Source of the DNA: Actinoplanes teichomyceticus ATCC 31121
Lineage (GTDB): Bacteria > Actinomycetota > Actinomycetes > Mycobacteriales > Micromonosporaceae
NCBI RefSeq assembly: GCF_003711105.1
Contig: NZ_CP023865.1
Span: 8,223,153 to 8,287,152, forward strand
Length of the DNA: 64,000 nucleotides
Reading direction: 5' to 3'
Position 1 is the stretch's first letter. The number at the start of each line of letters is the position of its first letter. A program made the position numbers and the translations under genes. This document shows positions 42,865 to 51,938 of this stretch, one piece after another. A model generated the notes under the pieces. The model worked only from the letters and a program-made list of their open reading frames with translations, made no database searches and was not told the origin of the DNA.

Positions 42865-43671
42865 ATGACCGGCGACGAGGGGGGCGGGGAACCGCCTCTG
42901 CCCGGTAACCCGATGGGATCCCGCGGCACCGATCCGATGGCATACATTGCTGGCGTGGCTTCCCGGGACGCACCGCCCGGCGGGACCGGCCCGGGCGACA
43001 CCGCGCCGAGCGACGCGGAACTGGTGCGCGCGCACGTGGCGGGTGACCCGGAGGCGTTCGGCGAGCTGGTCCGCCGGCACCGCGACCGGCTGTGGGCGGT
43101 CGCGCTGCGCACCATCGGCGACCGCGAGGAGGCCGCCGACGCGGTGCAGGACGCGCTGCTGTCCGCCCATCGCGCGGCGGCCCGGTTCCGCGGCGACTCG
43201 GCCGTCACCACCTGGCTGCACCGGATCGTGGTGAACGCGTGCCTGGACCGGATCCGGCGGCGGCAGGCGCACCCCACCGTCCCGCTGCCGGACGGCGACC
43301 GGACCGCCGGGCGCCCGGCCGCTCCGGAGCCGGCCGCGCCCGCCCCGGACCACGACACCGTGCTGCTGGTCCGCGCGGCGCTGGCCGCCCTGCCGGTCGA
43401 CCAGCGGGCCGCGATCGTGCTGGTCGACGTGCAGGGGTACGGCGTGGCCGAGGCGGCCGAGATGCTCGGGATCGCCGAGGGCACGGTGAAGAGCCGGTGC
43501 GCACGCGGCCGGGCCCGGATGGCGCTGGCCCTGCATGACGTACGCGGCGCGGCGCCCGCCCCGGGTGACCCTCCGCACGACGGGAACCGGACCGGCCGCC
43601 GGAACGTCCCATCCAGGTCGGACGCGGTGACGCCGCTGCCGACCGGGCGTGAACGGAGGGACCAACGGTGA
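42865..43671 (+). CDS. sigM: ECF RNA polymerase sigma factor (SigM-like)
   Basis: The 268-residue protein has an unusual 45-residue N-terminal tail, then region 2 (DAELVRAHVAGDPEAFGELV, GDREEAADAVQDALLSA) and a Pro-rich linker. Region 4 (LAALPVDQRAAIVLVDVQG, AEAAEMLGIAEGTVKSRCARGRARM in parts) follows, and a basic tail. Gene order after the MurJ-pseudokinase pair and before the anti-sigma, trxB and trxA is that of mycobacterial sigM. ATG 42865 has no strong Shine-Dalgarno; internal ATG or GTG starts at 42913-42960 would remove the tail. The anti-sigma start overlaps its stop by 4 bp. Confidence 0.92.
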   Translation: MTGDEGGGEPPLPGNPMGSRGTDPMAYIAGVASRDAPPGGTGPGDTAPSDAELVRAHVAGDPEAFGELVRRHRDRLWAVALRTIGDREEAADAVQDALLSAHRAAARFRGDSAVTTWLHRIVVNACLDRIRRRQAHPTVPLPDGDRTAGRPAAPEPAAPAPDHDTVLLVRAALAALPVDQRAAIVLVDVQGYGVAEAAEMLGIAEGTVKSRCARGRARMALALHDVRGAAPAPGDPPHDGNRTGRRNVPSRSDAVTPLPTGRERRDQR

Positions 43672-44519
43672 CGGGCGCCGAGTTCCACGGGGTCGACATC
43701 GACCTGCTGGCCGACTATGCCGGCGGCGCCCTGGACGGCACGCCCGAGGCCGAGCGGGTGGCCGCGCTGATCGCCGCCGACCCGGCCTGGCAGGAGGCGT
43801 ACTCGGTGCTCGCCCCGCAGATGGCGGCGGTCGGCGCGCTGCTCGGCGAGCTGCCGGCGGAGACGATGCCGGAGGACGTCGCGGCGCGGCTGGACGCCGC
43901 GTTCGCCGCGGCCGGGGCGCCGGACCCGGCACGGCCGGCGACGGACGCCGTACCCGGAACGGTCCAGGATCTCGCCGGGCGCCGCCGTACCCGCGGCAAC
44001 CACCGGTGGTTGCGCTTCACCGCGCCGATCGGCATCGCCGCGGGCGCGGTGGCCCTGCTGGGGTACACCCTCGCCCGGCCGCAGACGGCGAGCGAGGACA
44101 GCGGCTCGGCGCCCGAGGCGGTGCCCGCGATGGGCGGTGTGATGGTGGCCGCCACCCCGGCGACGACGCTGAACACCGGCACCGACTACTCGCTCGGCAC
44201 GCTGGGGCAGAGCCGCAAGGGCGGGCCGGAGGCGCCGCTGAGCGCGCCCGACGACATCAGCAGCGCCCGGGAGCCGGAGAGCGCTCTGGCCCGGCTGCGG
44301 CTGCCGGACGCCCTGCTGGACTGCCTGACCGCCATCGCCCGGCAGAACGGCGGTGGCGCGATCAGCGCCGAGTCGGTGGACTACGCCCGGTTCGACGGTC
44401 AGCCGGCGCTGGTGGTGCAGTTCACCGCGGCGAACGGGCAGTGGATCTGGGCCAGTGGCACGGACTGTGGATTGCCCGGTGGCGGCGCGGACACGCTCGG
44501 CTCCGTCCCGGTACGCTGA
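43668..44519 (+). CDS. Transmembrane anti-sigma factor partner of SigM
   Basis: The 283-residue protein starts at GTG 43668, which overlaps the sigma stop (GTGA). The N-terminal domain VDIDLLADYAGGALDGTPEAE at about 6-25 matches anti-sigma domains that hold group-4 sigma factors. The zinc motif HxxxCxxC is absent. One helix (PIGIAAGAVALLGYTLA) lies near 118-134. The extracytoplasmic part has two cysteines (LLDCLTA, GTDCGLP) and could be a sensor. It corresponds to RsmA/Rv3912 of mycobacteria by position. Confidence 0.88.
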   Translation: MTGAEFHGVDIDLLADYAGGALDGTPEAERVAALIAADPAWQEAYSVLAPQMAAVGALLGELPAETMPEDVAARLDAAFAAAGAPDPARPATDAVPGTVQDLAGRRRTRGNHRWLRFTAPIGIAAGAVALLGYTLARPQTASEDSGSAPEAVPAMGGVMVAATPATTLNTGTDYSLGTLGQSRKGGPEAPLSAPDDISSAREPESALARLRLPDALLDCLTAIARQNGGGAISAESVDYARFDGQPALVVQFTAANGQWIWASGTDCGLPGGGADTLGSVPVR

Positions 44520-44561
44520 ACGCCGCCCCTCGCGTGAGGTCGGACACGAGCCGGACCGGGG

Positions 44562-44588
44562 GGAATGGTGAATGCCTAGCATGGCGTT
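44562..44588 (+). promoter_or_regulatory. SigR/SigH-type promoter of trxBA
   Basis: GGAAT (44562-44566) and GTT (44586-44588) are 19 bases apart, matching the thiol-stress promoter consensus GGAAT-N18/19-GTT. It lies 59 bases before the trxB start. Such promoters drive trxBA in Streptomyces and mycobacteria. Confidence 0.7.
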
Positions 44589-44646
44589 CTAGCGAGCGAC
44601 GTCGCCGTGCTCAACCGGCGTGGCCCACAGACCTGAGGAGTCGGCA

Positions 44647-45606
44647 GTGGACGAGGTCCGCAATCTGATCATCATCGGTTCCGGACCGTCCGGATACACG
44701 GCCGCGCTGTATGCCGCCCGGGCCAACCTCAAGCCGCTGGTGATCGAGGGTGTCCAGTCCGGCGGCGCGCTGATGACCACCACCGAGGTGGAGAACTTCC
44801 CCGGCCACCGCGACGGGATCATGGGCCCGGAGCTCATGGACAACATGCGCGCGCAGGCCGAGAAGTTCGGCGCCGAGTTCATCACCGACGACGTCAGCCG
44901 CGTCGAGCTGACCGACAAGCCGACCGAGGCCGGCACCGAGGGCCTCAAGACCGTGTGGGTCGGCGACCAGCAATTCTTCGCCCGCGCCGTGATCCTGGCG
45001 ACCGGCTCCGCGTGGCGCCCGATCGGTGTGCCCGGCGAGCAGGAGCTGCTCGGCCACGGCGTCTCGTCCTGTGCCACCTGTGACGGGTTCTTCTTCCGCG
45101 GCCAGCACATCGTGGTGGTCGGCGGCGGCGACTCGGCGATGGAGGAGGCCACGTTCCTCACCCGCTTCGCCGAGAGCGTGACCATCGTGCACCGCCGGGA
45201 CACGTTCCGGGCCAGCAAGGTCATGCAGAAGCGGGCGCTCGACAACGAGAAGATCAAGGTCGAGTGGAACTCCGTGGTCGAGGAGATCCTCGGCTCCGAC
45301 GGCAAGGTCGTCGGCGTCCGGCTCAAGAACGTGCAGACCGGCGACACCAAGGTGCTGGACGTCACCGGTGTGTTCGTGGCGATCGGCCACGACCCGCGCA
45401 GCGAGCTGTTCAAGGGCCAGATCGAGCTGGACGACGAGGGCTACGTCAAGGTTCAGCACCCCAGCACCCGGACCAACGTCCCCGGCGTGTTCGCCGCGGG
45501 AGACCTGGTCGACCACACGTACCGGCAGGCCATCACCGCCTCCGGCACCGGCTGTGCCGCGGCGCTGGACGCCGAGCGCTTCATCGCTTCATTCGTAGAG
45601 CTGTAA
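44647..45606 (+). CDS. trxB: Thioredoxin reductase
   Basis: The flavoenzyme reduces thioredoxin with NADPH. The 319 residues start at GTG 44647 ([16 protein letters not shown]) after GAGGAG. The FAD motif [14 protein letters not shown], the redox centre CATC (about 143-146, followed by DGFFF), the NADPH motif [13 protein letters not shown] and the final [11 protein letters not shown] are all present. It lies upstream of trxA with a 15-bp gap and behind the SigR-type promoter. Confidence 0.97.
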   Translation: MDEVRNLIIIGSGPSGYTAALYAARANLKPLVIEGVQSGGALMTTTEVENFPGHRDGIMGPELMDNMRAQAEKFGAEFITDDVSRVELTDKPTEAGTEGLKTVWVGDQQFFARAVILATGSAWRPIGVPGEQELLGHGVSSCATCDGFFFRGQHIVVVGGGDSAMEEATFLTRFAESVTIVHRRDTFRASKVMQKRALDNEKIKVEWNSVVEEILGSDGKVVGVRLKNVQTGDTKVLDVTGVFVAIGHDPRSELFKGQIELDDEGYVKVQHPSTRTNVPGVFAAGDLVDHTYRQAITASGTGCAAALDAERFIASFVEL

Positions 45607-45621
45607 GACCGGGAGGTCCTC

Positions 45622-45945
45622 GTGGGAGCAACCAAGGTGGTCACCGACGCCACCTTCGCCAGTGACGTGCTGCGTTCCGACAAGCCCGTGCTGGTGGATT
45701 TCTGGGCCGAGTGGTGCGTGCCGTGCAAGAAGGTCGACCCGCTGCTGGCCGAGATCGCGGCCGAGATGGGTGACAAGGTGGAAATCGTCAAGGTCAACAT
45801 CGACGAGAACCCGCAGACCGCGATGGCGTACCAGGTCATGTCCGTGCCGACGCTGACCATCTTCAAGGGCGGCGAACGGGTGAACTCGGTGGCCGGCGCC
45901 AAGCCCAAGAGCTTCCTGGTCAACTTCATCGAGTCAGCACTCTGA
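45622..45945 (+). CDS. trxA: Thioredoxin
   Basis: The 107 residues start at GTG 45622 (VGATKVVTDATFASDVLRS) after GGGAGG. The active site is WCVPCKK (about 34-40) instead of the usual WCGPC; this changes the residue between the cysteines and may shift the redox potential. VPTLTIFKGGERV holds the cis-Pro. It forms an operon with trxB and ends in a strong terminator. Confidence 0.96.
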   Translation: MGATKVVTDATFASDVLRSDKPVLVDFWAEWCVPCKKVDPLLAEIAAEMGDKVEIVKVNIDENPQTAMAYQVMSVPTLTIFKGGERVNSVAGAKPKSFLVNFIESAL

Positions 45946-45957
45946 TCGTTCTCTGAT

Positions 45958-45992
45958 GCCCCGCGTCCGCACTGGGACGCGGGGCTCTGTTT
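45958..45992 (+). terminator. Intrinsic terminator of trxBA
   Basis: GCCCCGCGTCC pairs with GGACGCGGGGC (11 bp) and is followed by TCTGTTTG, 13 bases after the trxA stop. Confidence 0.9.
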
Positions 45993-46048
45993 GTCCGCCG
46001 GAGTACGCTCCGGAAGGTCGTCCCCTTCTCGCCCCTAGGGAGTCGTGA

Positions 46049-47200
46049 GTGCGGTCCATCCGACGCGGAGACACCGGCCCTGCCGTTTCTGAGATCCGGT
46101 CGATCCTGGTCGGCCTGGAGATGCTCGCCGACCGCGAGCCGGACCTCTTCGACGAGGCCGTGGCGAACGCGGTCCGTGCCTTCCAGCAGAGCCGCGGCCT
46201 GGGCGTCGACGGCATGGTCGGCGACGAGACGTGGCGCGCGCTCGACGGCGCCCGCTGGCGGCTGGGCGCACGCACCCTGTTCCACTCGGTCCCCGACGCG
46301 CTCGCCGGCGAGGACGTCCGCGCCCTGCAGGAACGCCTGCTGGAGATGGGCTACGACACCGGCCGGCCGGACTCCGTCTACGGCGCCCGCACCGCCCGTG
46401 CCGTCGCCCAGTTCCAGCGTGAGGTGGGTCTGGCTCCGGACGGCTCGTGCGGCCCGCAGACCATGAAGGCGCTGCGCCGGCTGGGCCGCAAGGTGGTCGG
46501 TGGCCGGCCGCAGTGGCTGCGTGAGGCGGAGGCGTTCCGGCAGTCCGGGCCGAACCTGGTCGGCAAGACCATTGTGATCGATCCCGGTCACGGCGGTGGC
46601 GACGACGCCGGCGTGGTGGTGCCGGACGGGCCGCTGCGCTGGACCGAGGCGGACCTGGTTTTCGACCTGGCGGCCCGGCTGGAGGGGCGGCTGGCCGCGG
46701 CCGGTATGCGGGTGCACCTGACCCGCGGCCCGGCGCCGGCCGAGCCGATGAGTGGCGCCGAGCGGGCCGCGCTGGCCAACAGCCTCGGCGCCGACCTGCT
46801 CATCTCGCTGCACCTGGACGGGTACCCCTCGGCGGCGGCCGAGGGCGTGGCGACCTACCACTACGGCACCGGCAACGGGCTCAGCAGCACGGTCGGCGAG
46901 CGGCTGGCGGCTCTGGTGCAGCGGGAGATCGTGGTGCGGACCGGCATGCACGACTGCCGCACCCATGCCAAGACCTGGGATCTGCTGCGCCTCACCCGGA
47001 TGCCGGCGGTCCGGGTCGACCTGGGGTACCTGACCTCGCCGGCCGACCGGGAGCGGCTGGTCAACCCGATGTTCCGGGAGCAGATCGTGGAGGCGATCCT
47101 GGCCGCGGTGCAGCGGATGTACTTCCCGGTGGAGCGGGACGTCCCGACCGGGTCGATCGACGTGCGCCAGCTGCGGCTGGCCCTGGCCGACCGGGCATAG
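46049..47200 (+). CDS. cwlM: CwlM-like peptidoglycan regulator (amidase fold)
   Basis: The 383-residue protein has two peptidoglycan-binding repeats (IRRGDTGPAVSEIRSIL at 3-19; EDVRALQERLLEMGYDTG near 89) and an amidase_3 domain from about 175. The zinc-type residues VIDPGHGGGDDAG (His about 182), TEADLVF (Glu) and LLISLHLDG (His) are present. The catalytic Glu near 324 is Asp (RVDLGYLTSP). There is no signal peptide, so it is cytoplasmic, as is mycobacterial CwlM (Rv3915). That protein is a PknB substrate that activates MurA instead of cutting wall. The same job is likely here. GTG 46049 follows AGGGAG. Confidence 0.92.
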   Translation: MRSIRRGDTGPAVSEIRSILVGLEMLADREPDLFDEAVANAVRAFQQSRGLGVDGMVGDETWRALDGARWRLGARTLFHSVPDALAGEDVRALQERLLEMGYDTGRPDSVYGARTARAVAQFQREVGLAPDGSCGPQTMKALRRLGRKVVGGRPQWLREAEAFRQSGPNLVGKTIVIDPGHGGGDDAGVVVPDGPLRWTEADLVFDLAARLEGRLAAAGMRVHLTRGPAPAEPMSGAERAALANSLGADLLISLHLDGYPSAAAEGVATYHYGTGNGLSSTVGERLAALVQREIVVRTGMHDCRTHAKTWDLLRLTRMPAVRVDLGYLTSPADRERLVNPMFREQIVEAILAAVQRMYFPVERDVPTGSIDVRQLRLALADRA

Positions 47201-47468
47201 CGCACTTCGCGCGACCGCGGGGCCGCGACCGCGCGGCACTGCGGGGCACGACCGCCGGGCACTGCGGGCCGCGACCACGGGGCGCTGCGGGGCGCGGCCG
47301 CGGGTGCCGCGGGGCGCGGCCGCGACCCTGCGCCGCGGCGGCGCCGCGCGGGATCGGCCCGGGGCTGGGCCGGTGGCCTGCGGACGGGGCCACCGGGGCG
47401 TACCGGGAAAGGACGGACCGCGAGGGACGCGGCCCGGCATGGCCGGGGCGGCCCTGAGCCGCGCGGTC
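47201..47468. repeat. GC-rich degenerate repeats between convergent genes
   Basis: This 268-base gap contains imperfect repeats of GCGCGACCGCGGGGC, GGGGCACGACCGCCGGGC and CGGGTGCCGCGGGGCGC types, about 15-25 bases each. No coding frame is believable. Confidence 0.5.
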
Positions 47469-48119
47469 CTAGTTCTCGGCCGAGCTGGTCGCCGGCATCG
47501 GGCGGAGCAGTTTCTCCGGGCTCATCGAGCCGAGGAGTTTCTCCAGCGCATACTCCACATCCGACTTCCAGGACAGCGCGGTCCGCAGTTCGAGTCGCAG
47601 CCGCGGGTAACGCGGGTGCGGCCGGACCGTCTTGAAGCCGACCGACAGGAAGAAGTCCACCGGGGCGATGCAGGCGCCGTCGGCCTCCTCGTCCGGTTTC
47701 GCGTCGCCGAACGCCTCGATCGCCTTGATCCCGCGCTTGGTGAGGTCGCGGGCCACTCCCTGCACCAGCATCCGGCCCAGGCCGCCGCCGGTGAACGCGG
47801 GCACCACGTGAGCCGTGGTCAGCAGCGCGGCGTCAGCGCTGACCGGGGAGGTGGGAAAGGCCATCGAGCGCGGAACGTAGGCGGGTGGGGCGAACATCAC
47901 GAAGCCGGCCGGCACGCCGTCCACGTAGGCCAGCTTGCCGCAGGAACCCCACTCCAGGAGGGTCTGGGACACCCAGGCCTCCTTCTCCAACCCCGGGTCA
48001 CCGGTCGCGCAGGCCCGCTCGGCGGACACCGGATCAAGTTCCCAGTACACACACTGCCGGCAGGACCGGGGCAGGTCCTCCAGGGTGTCGAGGGTGAGAT
48101 TGACCAGGCGTCGCGACAT
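47469..48119 (-). CDS. GNAT-family N-acetyltransferase
   Basis: The 216-residue protein starts MSRRLVNLTLDTLEDL after AGGGG. An actinobacterial N-terminal motif CRQCVYWELDP (near 19-29) is typical of this family. The acetyl-CoA-binding segment AHVVPAFTGGGLGRMLVQG near 120-138 matches GNAT motif A. The longer frame to 48257 reads into unlikely sequence. Position beside cwlM and parB matches many actinobacteria. The substrate is unknown. Confidence 0.9.
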   Translation of the reverse strand: MSRRLVNLTLDTLEDLPRSCRQCVYWELDPVSAERACATGDPGLEKEAWVSQTLLEWGSCGKLAYVDGVPAGFVMFAPPAYVPRSMAFPTSPVSADAALLTTAHVVPAFTGGGLGRMLVQGVARDLTKRGIKAIEAFGDAKPDEEADGACIAPVDFFLSVGFKTVRPHPRYPRLRLELRTALSWKSDVEYALEKLLGSMSPEKLLRPMPATSSAEN

Positions 48120-48318
48120 GGCGAACCCCCTGCGCTGGACTCGGGCGGACCGGTGAGGGAGCACGGTCGCTTGTCCGCGCCCTGGCAAATCGTACGTCTC
48201 AACCCTCCTGAACGGGAGCAGGTCGGACAAGAGGCGACCCGGACGGACAGGGTTCATCGGCGCTTCCGCCGATTAGGCTGTCCGGAGTTTCGTCGCTTGA
48301 GATCGAGGTGAGAGCCGA

Positions 48319-49629
48319 ATGACCGGTACCACTCAGGACGATTACACCGACCGGTACGCGCGCCGGGTCCGCGGGATGACCACGTCCGAGATCCGCGCCC
48401 TGTTCGCCGTCGCCAGCCGCCCGGAGGTGGTTTCCCTGGCCGGCGGTTCGCCGTACATCGCCGCCCTCCCGCTGGACGCGGTCGGCGAGATGCTGAACCG
48501 GCTCGCCGCCGACCACGGCGCCACCAGCCTGCAGTACGGCATCGGCCAGGGCACCATCGAGCTGCGCGAGCGCATCTGCGAGGTGATGGCCCTCTCCGGC
48601 ATCCGCAACGCCTCGCCGGACGACGTGGTCGTCACGGTGGGCGGCCAGCAGGCCCTGGATCTGCTGGCCCGGCTGTTCCTGGACCCGGGCGACGTGGTGC
48701 TCGCCGAGGGGCCGACCTACGTCGGCGCACTCGGCGTCTTCCAGGCCGCCCAGGCACAGGTACACCACGTCGCCATGGACGACGACGGGCTGATCCCGGA
48801 GGCACTGGAGGCAGCCATCGCCGAGACCGCGCGTAGCGGGCGGCGGGCCAAGTTCCTCTACATCATCCCGACCTTCCAGAACCCGGCCGGCGTGACCCTC
48901 TCCGAGGAGCGGCGCGAGCGGGTGCTGGACATCTGCGAGCGGGCCGGGCTGCTCGTGGTGGAGGATGACCCGTACGGGATGTTGTCCTTCGAGGGCGACG
49001 CCCCGCTGCCGCTGCGCGCCCGGCGCCGGGACGGCGTGTTCTACTGCAGCACCTTCTCCAAGACCTTCGCGCCCGGCCTGCGGGTCGGCTGGATCCTGGC
49101 GCCGCACGCGGTGCGGGAGAAACTGGTGATGGCCAGCGAGGCGAACATCCTGTGCCCGAGCGCGTTCGCCCAGGGCGCGGTCACCCAGTACCTGTCCACC
49201 ATGCCGTGGCGCGAGCAGATCAAGGTGTACCGGGAGGTCTACCGGGAGCGCCGGGACGCGCTGCTGGACGCCCTCGACGACCTGATGCCGACCGGCACCA
49301 CCTGGACCCGCCCGACCGGCGGCCTGTTCGTCTGGGCCACCCTGCCGGAGGGCCTGGACTCGAAGGCGATGATGCCGCGGGCAATCGCGGCCCGGGTCGC
49401 CTACGTCCCCGGAACCGGCTTCTACGCCGACGGCACCGGCCGGAGCAACATGCGCCTGAACTTCTCGTTCTCGGCACCGGAGCGGCTGCGCGAGGGTGTG
49501 CGCCGGCTGTCCGGGGTGATGGAGCAGGATCTCGCCATGCGAGCCGTCTTCGGTGGCTCCGCCACCATCTCGTCCCACCGCCGCCGGGGTCCGGCCACCG
49601 CCGACACCCCAGGCCCGGACTTGGCATGA
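48319..49629 (+). CDS. PLP-dependent aminotransferase (class I, MocR/2-aminoadipate-like)
   Basis: The 436 residues start MTGTTQDDYTDRYARRV. The fold-type I aminotransferase features are SLAGGSPYIAALPLDAVG (about 39), QYGIGQGTIELRERI, VGGQQALDLLARLF, IPTFQNPAGVTLSEERR, EDDPYGMLSF and the PLP Lys in STFSKTFAPGLRVGW (about 248). It is closest in style to 2-aminoadipate or branched-chain/aromatic aminotransferases of the MocR-related group, without the DNA-binding domain. Its last codons overlap the next start (ATGA). The gene pair suggests linked amino-acid chemistry, but the substrate is unknown. Confidence 0.9.
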   Translation: MTGTTQDDYTDRYARRVRGMTTSEIRALFAVASRPEVVSLAGGSPYIAALPLDAVGEMLNRLAADHGATSLQYGIGQGTIELRERICEVMALSGIRNASPDDVVVTVGGQQALDLLARLFLDPGDVVLAEGPTYVGALGVFQAAQAQVHHVAMDDDGLIPEALEAAIAETARSGRRAKFLYIIPTFQNPAGVTLSEERRERVLDICERAGLLVVEDDPYGMLSFEGDAPLPLRARRRDGVFYCSTFSKTFAPGLRVGWILAPHAVREKLVMASEANILCPSAFAQGAVTQYLSTMPWREQIKVYREVYRERRDALLDALDDLMPTGTTWTRPTGGLFVWATLPEGLDSKAMMPRAIAARVAYVPGTGFYADGTGRSNMRLNFSFSAPERLREGVRRLSGVMEQDLAMRAVFGGSATISSHRRRGPATADTPGPDLA

Positions 49630-50594
49630 TCACCCCTATGGGTACGCGGGACGAGTTGCGGGTGCTGGTGTTGGCGGGCGGTCTGTCGTACGAGCGGGAC
49701 GTCTCGCTCCGATCCGGTCGCCGGATCGTCGACGCCCTCCGGTCCACCGGCATGACCGCCGAGCTGCACGACGCCGACGTCTCGCTGCTGCCCGCGTTGC
49801 AGGCCGACCCGCCGGACGCGGTGGTGATCGCCCTGCACGGGGCGACCGGCGAGGACGGCTCGCTGCGCGGGGTGCTCGACCTGTGCGGCGTGCCGTACGT
49901 CGGGGCCGACGCCCGCACCGCGCGGATCGCCTGGGACAAGCCGTCCGCCAAGGCCCGGCTGCGCGAGGAGGGCATTCCGACGCCGGACTGGGTCGCGCTG
50001 CCCCACGACCGGTTCTCCGAGCTGGGCGCGGTGGCGGTGCTGGACCGGATCGTGGATCGGCTCGGCCTGCCGTTGATGGTCAAGCCGGCCCAGGGCGGAT
50101 CCGGTCTGGGCGCCGCTGCGGTCCAGGACGCGGCGGCGCTGCCGGCCGCGATGGTCGGTTGCTTCGCGTACGACTCGACCGCGCTCGTCGAGCGGTACAT
50201 CCCCGGCACCAGCGTGGCCGTGTCGATCATCGACCTGGGCACCGGCCCGGAGACCCTCCCGATCGTCGAGATCGTCCCCCGGGACGGGGTGTACGACTAC
50301 GCCGCCCGGTACACCGCCGGCCTGACCACCTGGCACGTGCCGGCCCGCCTCGCACCGGCGGTGGCCGAGCGGGTGTCGTCGACCGCGCTGGCGGCGTACC
50401 AGGCGCTCGGATTGCGGGACCTGTCCCGGATCGACGTGATCGTCTCGGAGGACGGGGAACCGTTCGTGCTGGAGTGCAGCGTCTCGCCGGGGATGACGGA
50501 GACGTCGCTGCTGCCGCTGGCGGTGCAGGCGGCGGGGGTGGATCTCGGGGCGGTCCTGGGGGCGTTGGTGGAGCGGGCGACCGGGCGGGGCTAG
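49626..50594 (+). CDS. D-alanine--D-alanine ligase-like ATP-grasp enzyme
   Basis: The 322-residue ATP-grasp protein starts at ATG 49626, overlapping the aminotransferase stop; ATG 49638 is possible. Ligase motifs are GGLSYERDVSLRSGRRI near 15-31 (canonical GGxSxEHxVSL), ALHGATGEDGSLRGVLDLCG, KPAQGGSGLG, VYDYAARYTAG, SRIDVIV and ECSVSPGMTETSLLP. The Mg-binding Asn of EVNTxPG is Ser here, and the EH pair is ER. This suggests a relative with altered substrate, not the main cell-wall Ddl, which should be elsewhere. The C-terminal position and coupling support functional pairing with the aminotransferase. Confidence 0.85.
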   Translation: MITPMGTRDELRVLVLAGGLSYERDVSLRSGRRIVDALRSTGMTAELHDADVSLLPALQADPPDAVVIALHGATGEDGSLRGVLDLCGVPYVGADARTARIAWDKPSAKARLREEGIPTPDWVALPHDRFSELGAVAVLDRIVDRLGLPLMVKPAQGGSGLGAAAVQDAAALPAAMVGCFAYDSTALVERYIPGTSVAVSIIDLGTGPETLPIVEIVPRDGVYDYAARYTAGLTTWHVPARLAPAVAERVSSTALAAYQALGLRDLSRIDVIVSEDGEPFVLECSVSPGMTETSLLPLAVQAAGVDLGAVLGALVERATGRG

Positions 50595-50878
50595 GGCCCG
50601 CGCTGGTGGAGCGGGCGGTCCGGTCCGGCTATGGGTGGTCGGTGAGGCGGGCGTTCGCGTGCGCTGATGACGGAGCTGTCATGCCGCCGGGGATTCCTGG
50701 AACGGTCGGCTGCGTTCGCTGGAGCCGGCCCGTTTCACGTGAAACGGAGATCCTTGTGCTTCGGTGGCTTCGGCGCGCCGGTTTCGGATCATCGCGCTGA
50801 AGCTGCCGCTGCCGTTCGGCCGGTGGCGCCGCGGGAGAGGAATCCCGCTCTTGCGTGGGATCGACAGCCGAGTGCGCT
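50595..50878. other. Intergenic region holding a parS site, between convergent genes
   Basis: The 284-base region lies between the ddl-like stop and the HIT-like stop. It contains the parS site at 50732-50745. The rest shows no gene or repeat. Confidence 0.55.
50732..50745. other. parS site 1
   Basis: GTTTCACGTGAAAC is a perfect 14-bp palindrome and the core of the bacterial parS consensus bound by ParB. It is the parS copy farthest left in the window. Confidence 0.9.
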
Positions 50879-51871
50879 CTAGCGCTCCGAGTCTTCCGAG
50901 CCGGCTGCCGTGTTGCCCGTGCTGAGGATTCCCGTACCGGTGACGCCGTGATCGACGGTCACCGGCTTCGGTGGCTCGGCGGAGACGTTCCCGATTCCGG
51001 GCGTCGACACCCCGGGATCGGGCTCGGCGCTGCCCCGCTCCGGAACGCCGGCCGGCATCCCGGCGGCACCCGAGCGGGACGACGCGTCCTCCGGGTGGGG
51101 GTGAGGGCTCTGCTGACGCGGAACCCAGCCGGCCCCACCGGGAGGGCTGCCGGCTGTCGGGGCGTCGCTGTGGCGTACCCAGGAATCAGCCGCCGCGGCG
51201 GCGGCTTGGACATCGCCCAGCGTCGCCGGCCGTTTCGCCTCCTCGCGCGGCTCGTCGGCACCGGTCATCGGCACGTTGAGCGTGGCCGGCGACTCCCACT
51301 GGATGTGCGCCGGCTCGGCGTTGGCCTGGCCGCCGAACTCGGCCAGCCAGGCAGCCACCAATGCCAGGTTCTCCCGCCACTGGTGCTCGGGAATGACGGG
51401 CAGGATGTCGTCCCAGAGCGAGAGGAAGGTGCCGCGCAGCTGCAACCGGCCGTAGGGCCGGGCCAGGAACCACATGTGCAGGTGGGCCGAGCCGTCGCCC
51501 CAGCGGTTGACGTGTACCCGCGCCACGCCGTCGAGTGAGCGGATGGCCCGCTCCAGCCGGACCGTCATCACACCCAGCTCGGCGGCGAGGAGATTCGGAA
51601 GATCGCCGAGGTCGAGGTGCGACCGGCACTCCAGGATCAACACCATCGGCAGACCGGTCGGCCGGTCCATCGCCCGGACCCGCCATCGCTCCGAGACCCA
51701 GATGTACGCGTCGTCGGGCGTGGCACAGGCGACACAGTCCGCACCGTCCTCGCCGCTGCGCGGCGGCTCCACCTCCACCGGCGGGGCGAGCTTCTTGACC
51801 CGCATGTCGCCCTCGAACGGGAACGACGGCCAGCGGGTGAAGTCGGGCAAGGGGGCGGCGTTCTCGGACAC
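50879..51871 (-). CDS. HIT-like domain protein
   Basis: The 330-residue protein starts MSENAAPLPDFTRWPSFPFEG. Residues 40-190 have the pattern of a histidine-triad/GalT-like fold: CVACATPDDAYIWVS near 45, then LGVMTVRLERAIRSLDGVAR and the key segment VNRWGDGSAHLHMWFLARP. The last has an HxH pair like the HIT active site. A disordered tail of about 110 residues follows. HIT-fold proteins hydrolyse or transfer nucleotides. The triad is incomplete, so the activity is uncertain. It lies at the edge of the gene-free 5-kb region. Confidence 0.75.
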   Translation of the reverse strand: MSENAAPLPDFTRWPSFPFEGDMRVKKLAPPVEVEPPRSGEDGADCVACATPDDAYIWVSERWRVRAMDRPTGLPMVLILECRSHLDLGDLPNLLAAELGVMTVRLERAIRSLDGVARVHVNRWGDGSAHLHMWFLARPYGRLQLRGTFLSLWDDILPVIPEHQWRENLALVAAWLAEFGGQANAEPAHIQWESPATLNVPMTGADEPREEAKRPATLGDVQAAAAAADSWVRHSDAPTAGSPPGGAGWVPRQQSPHPHPEDASSRSGAAGMPAGVPERGSAEPDPGVSTPGIGNVSAEPPKPVTVDHGVTGTGILSTGNTAAGSEDSER

Positions 51872-51938
51872 GACGTGACCTTAGCCCAGGTCAGGATGGG
51901 TTGTCCCGAGGCAAATTCGCACGATCGGGGAGTTTTCG

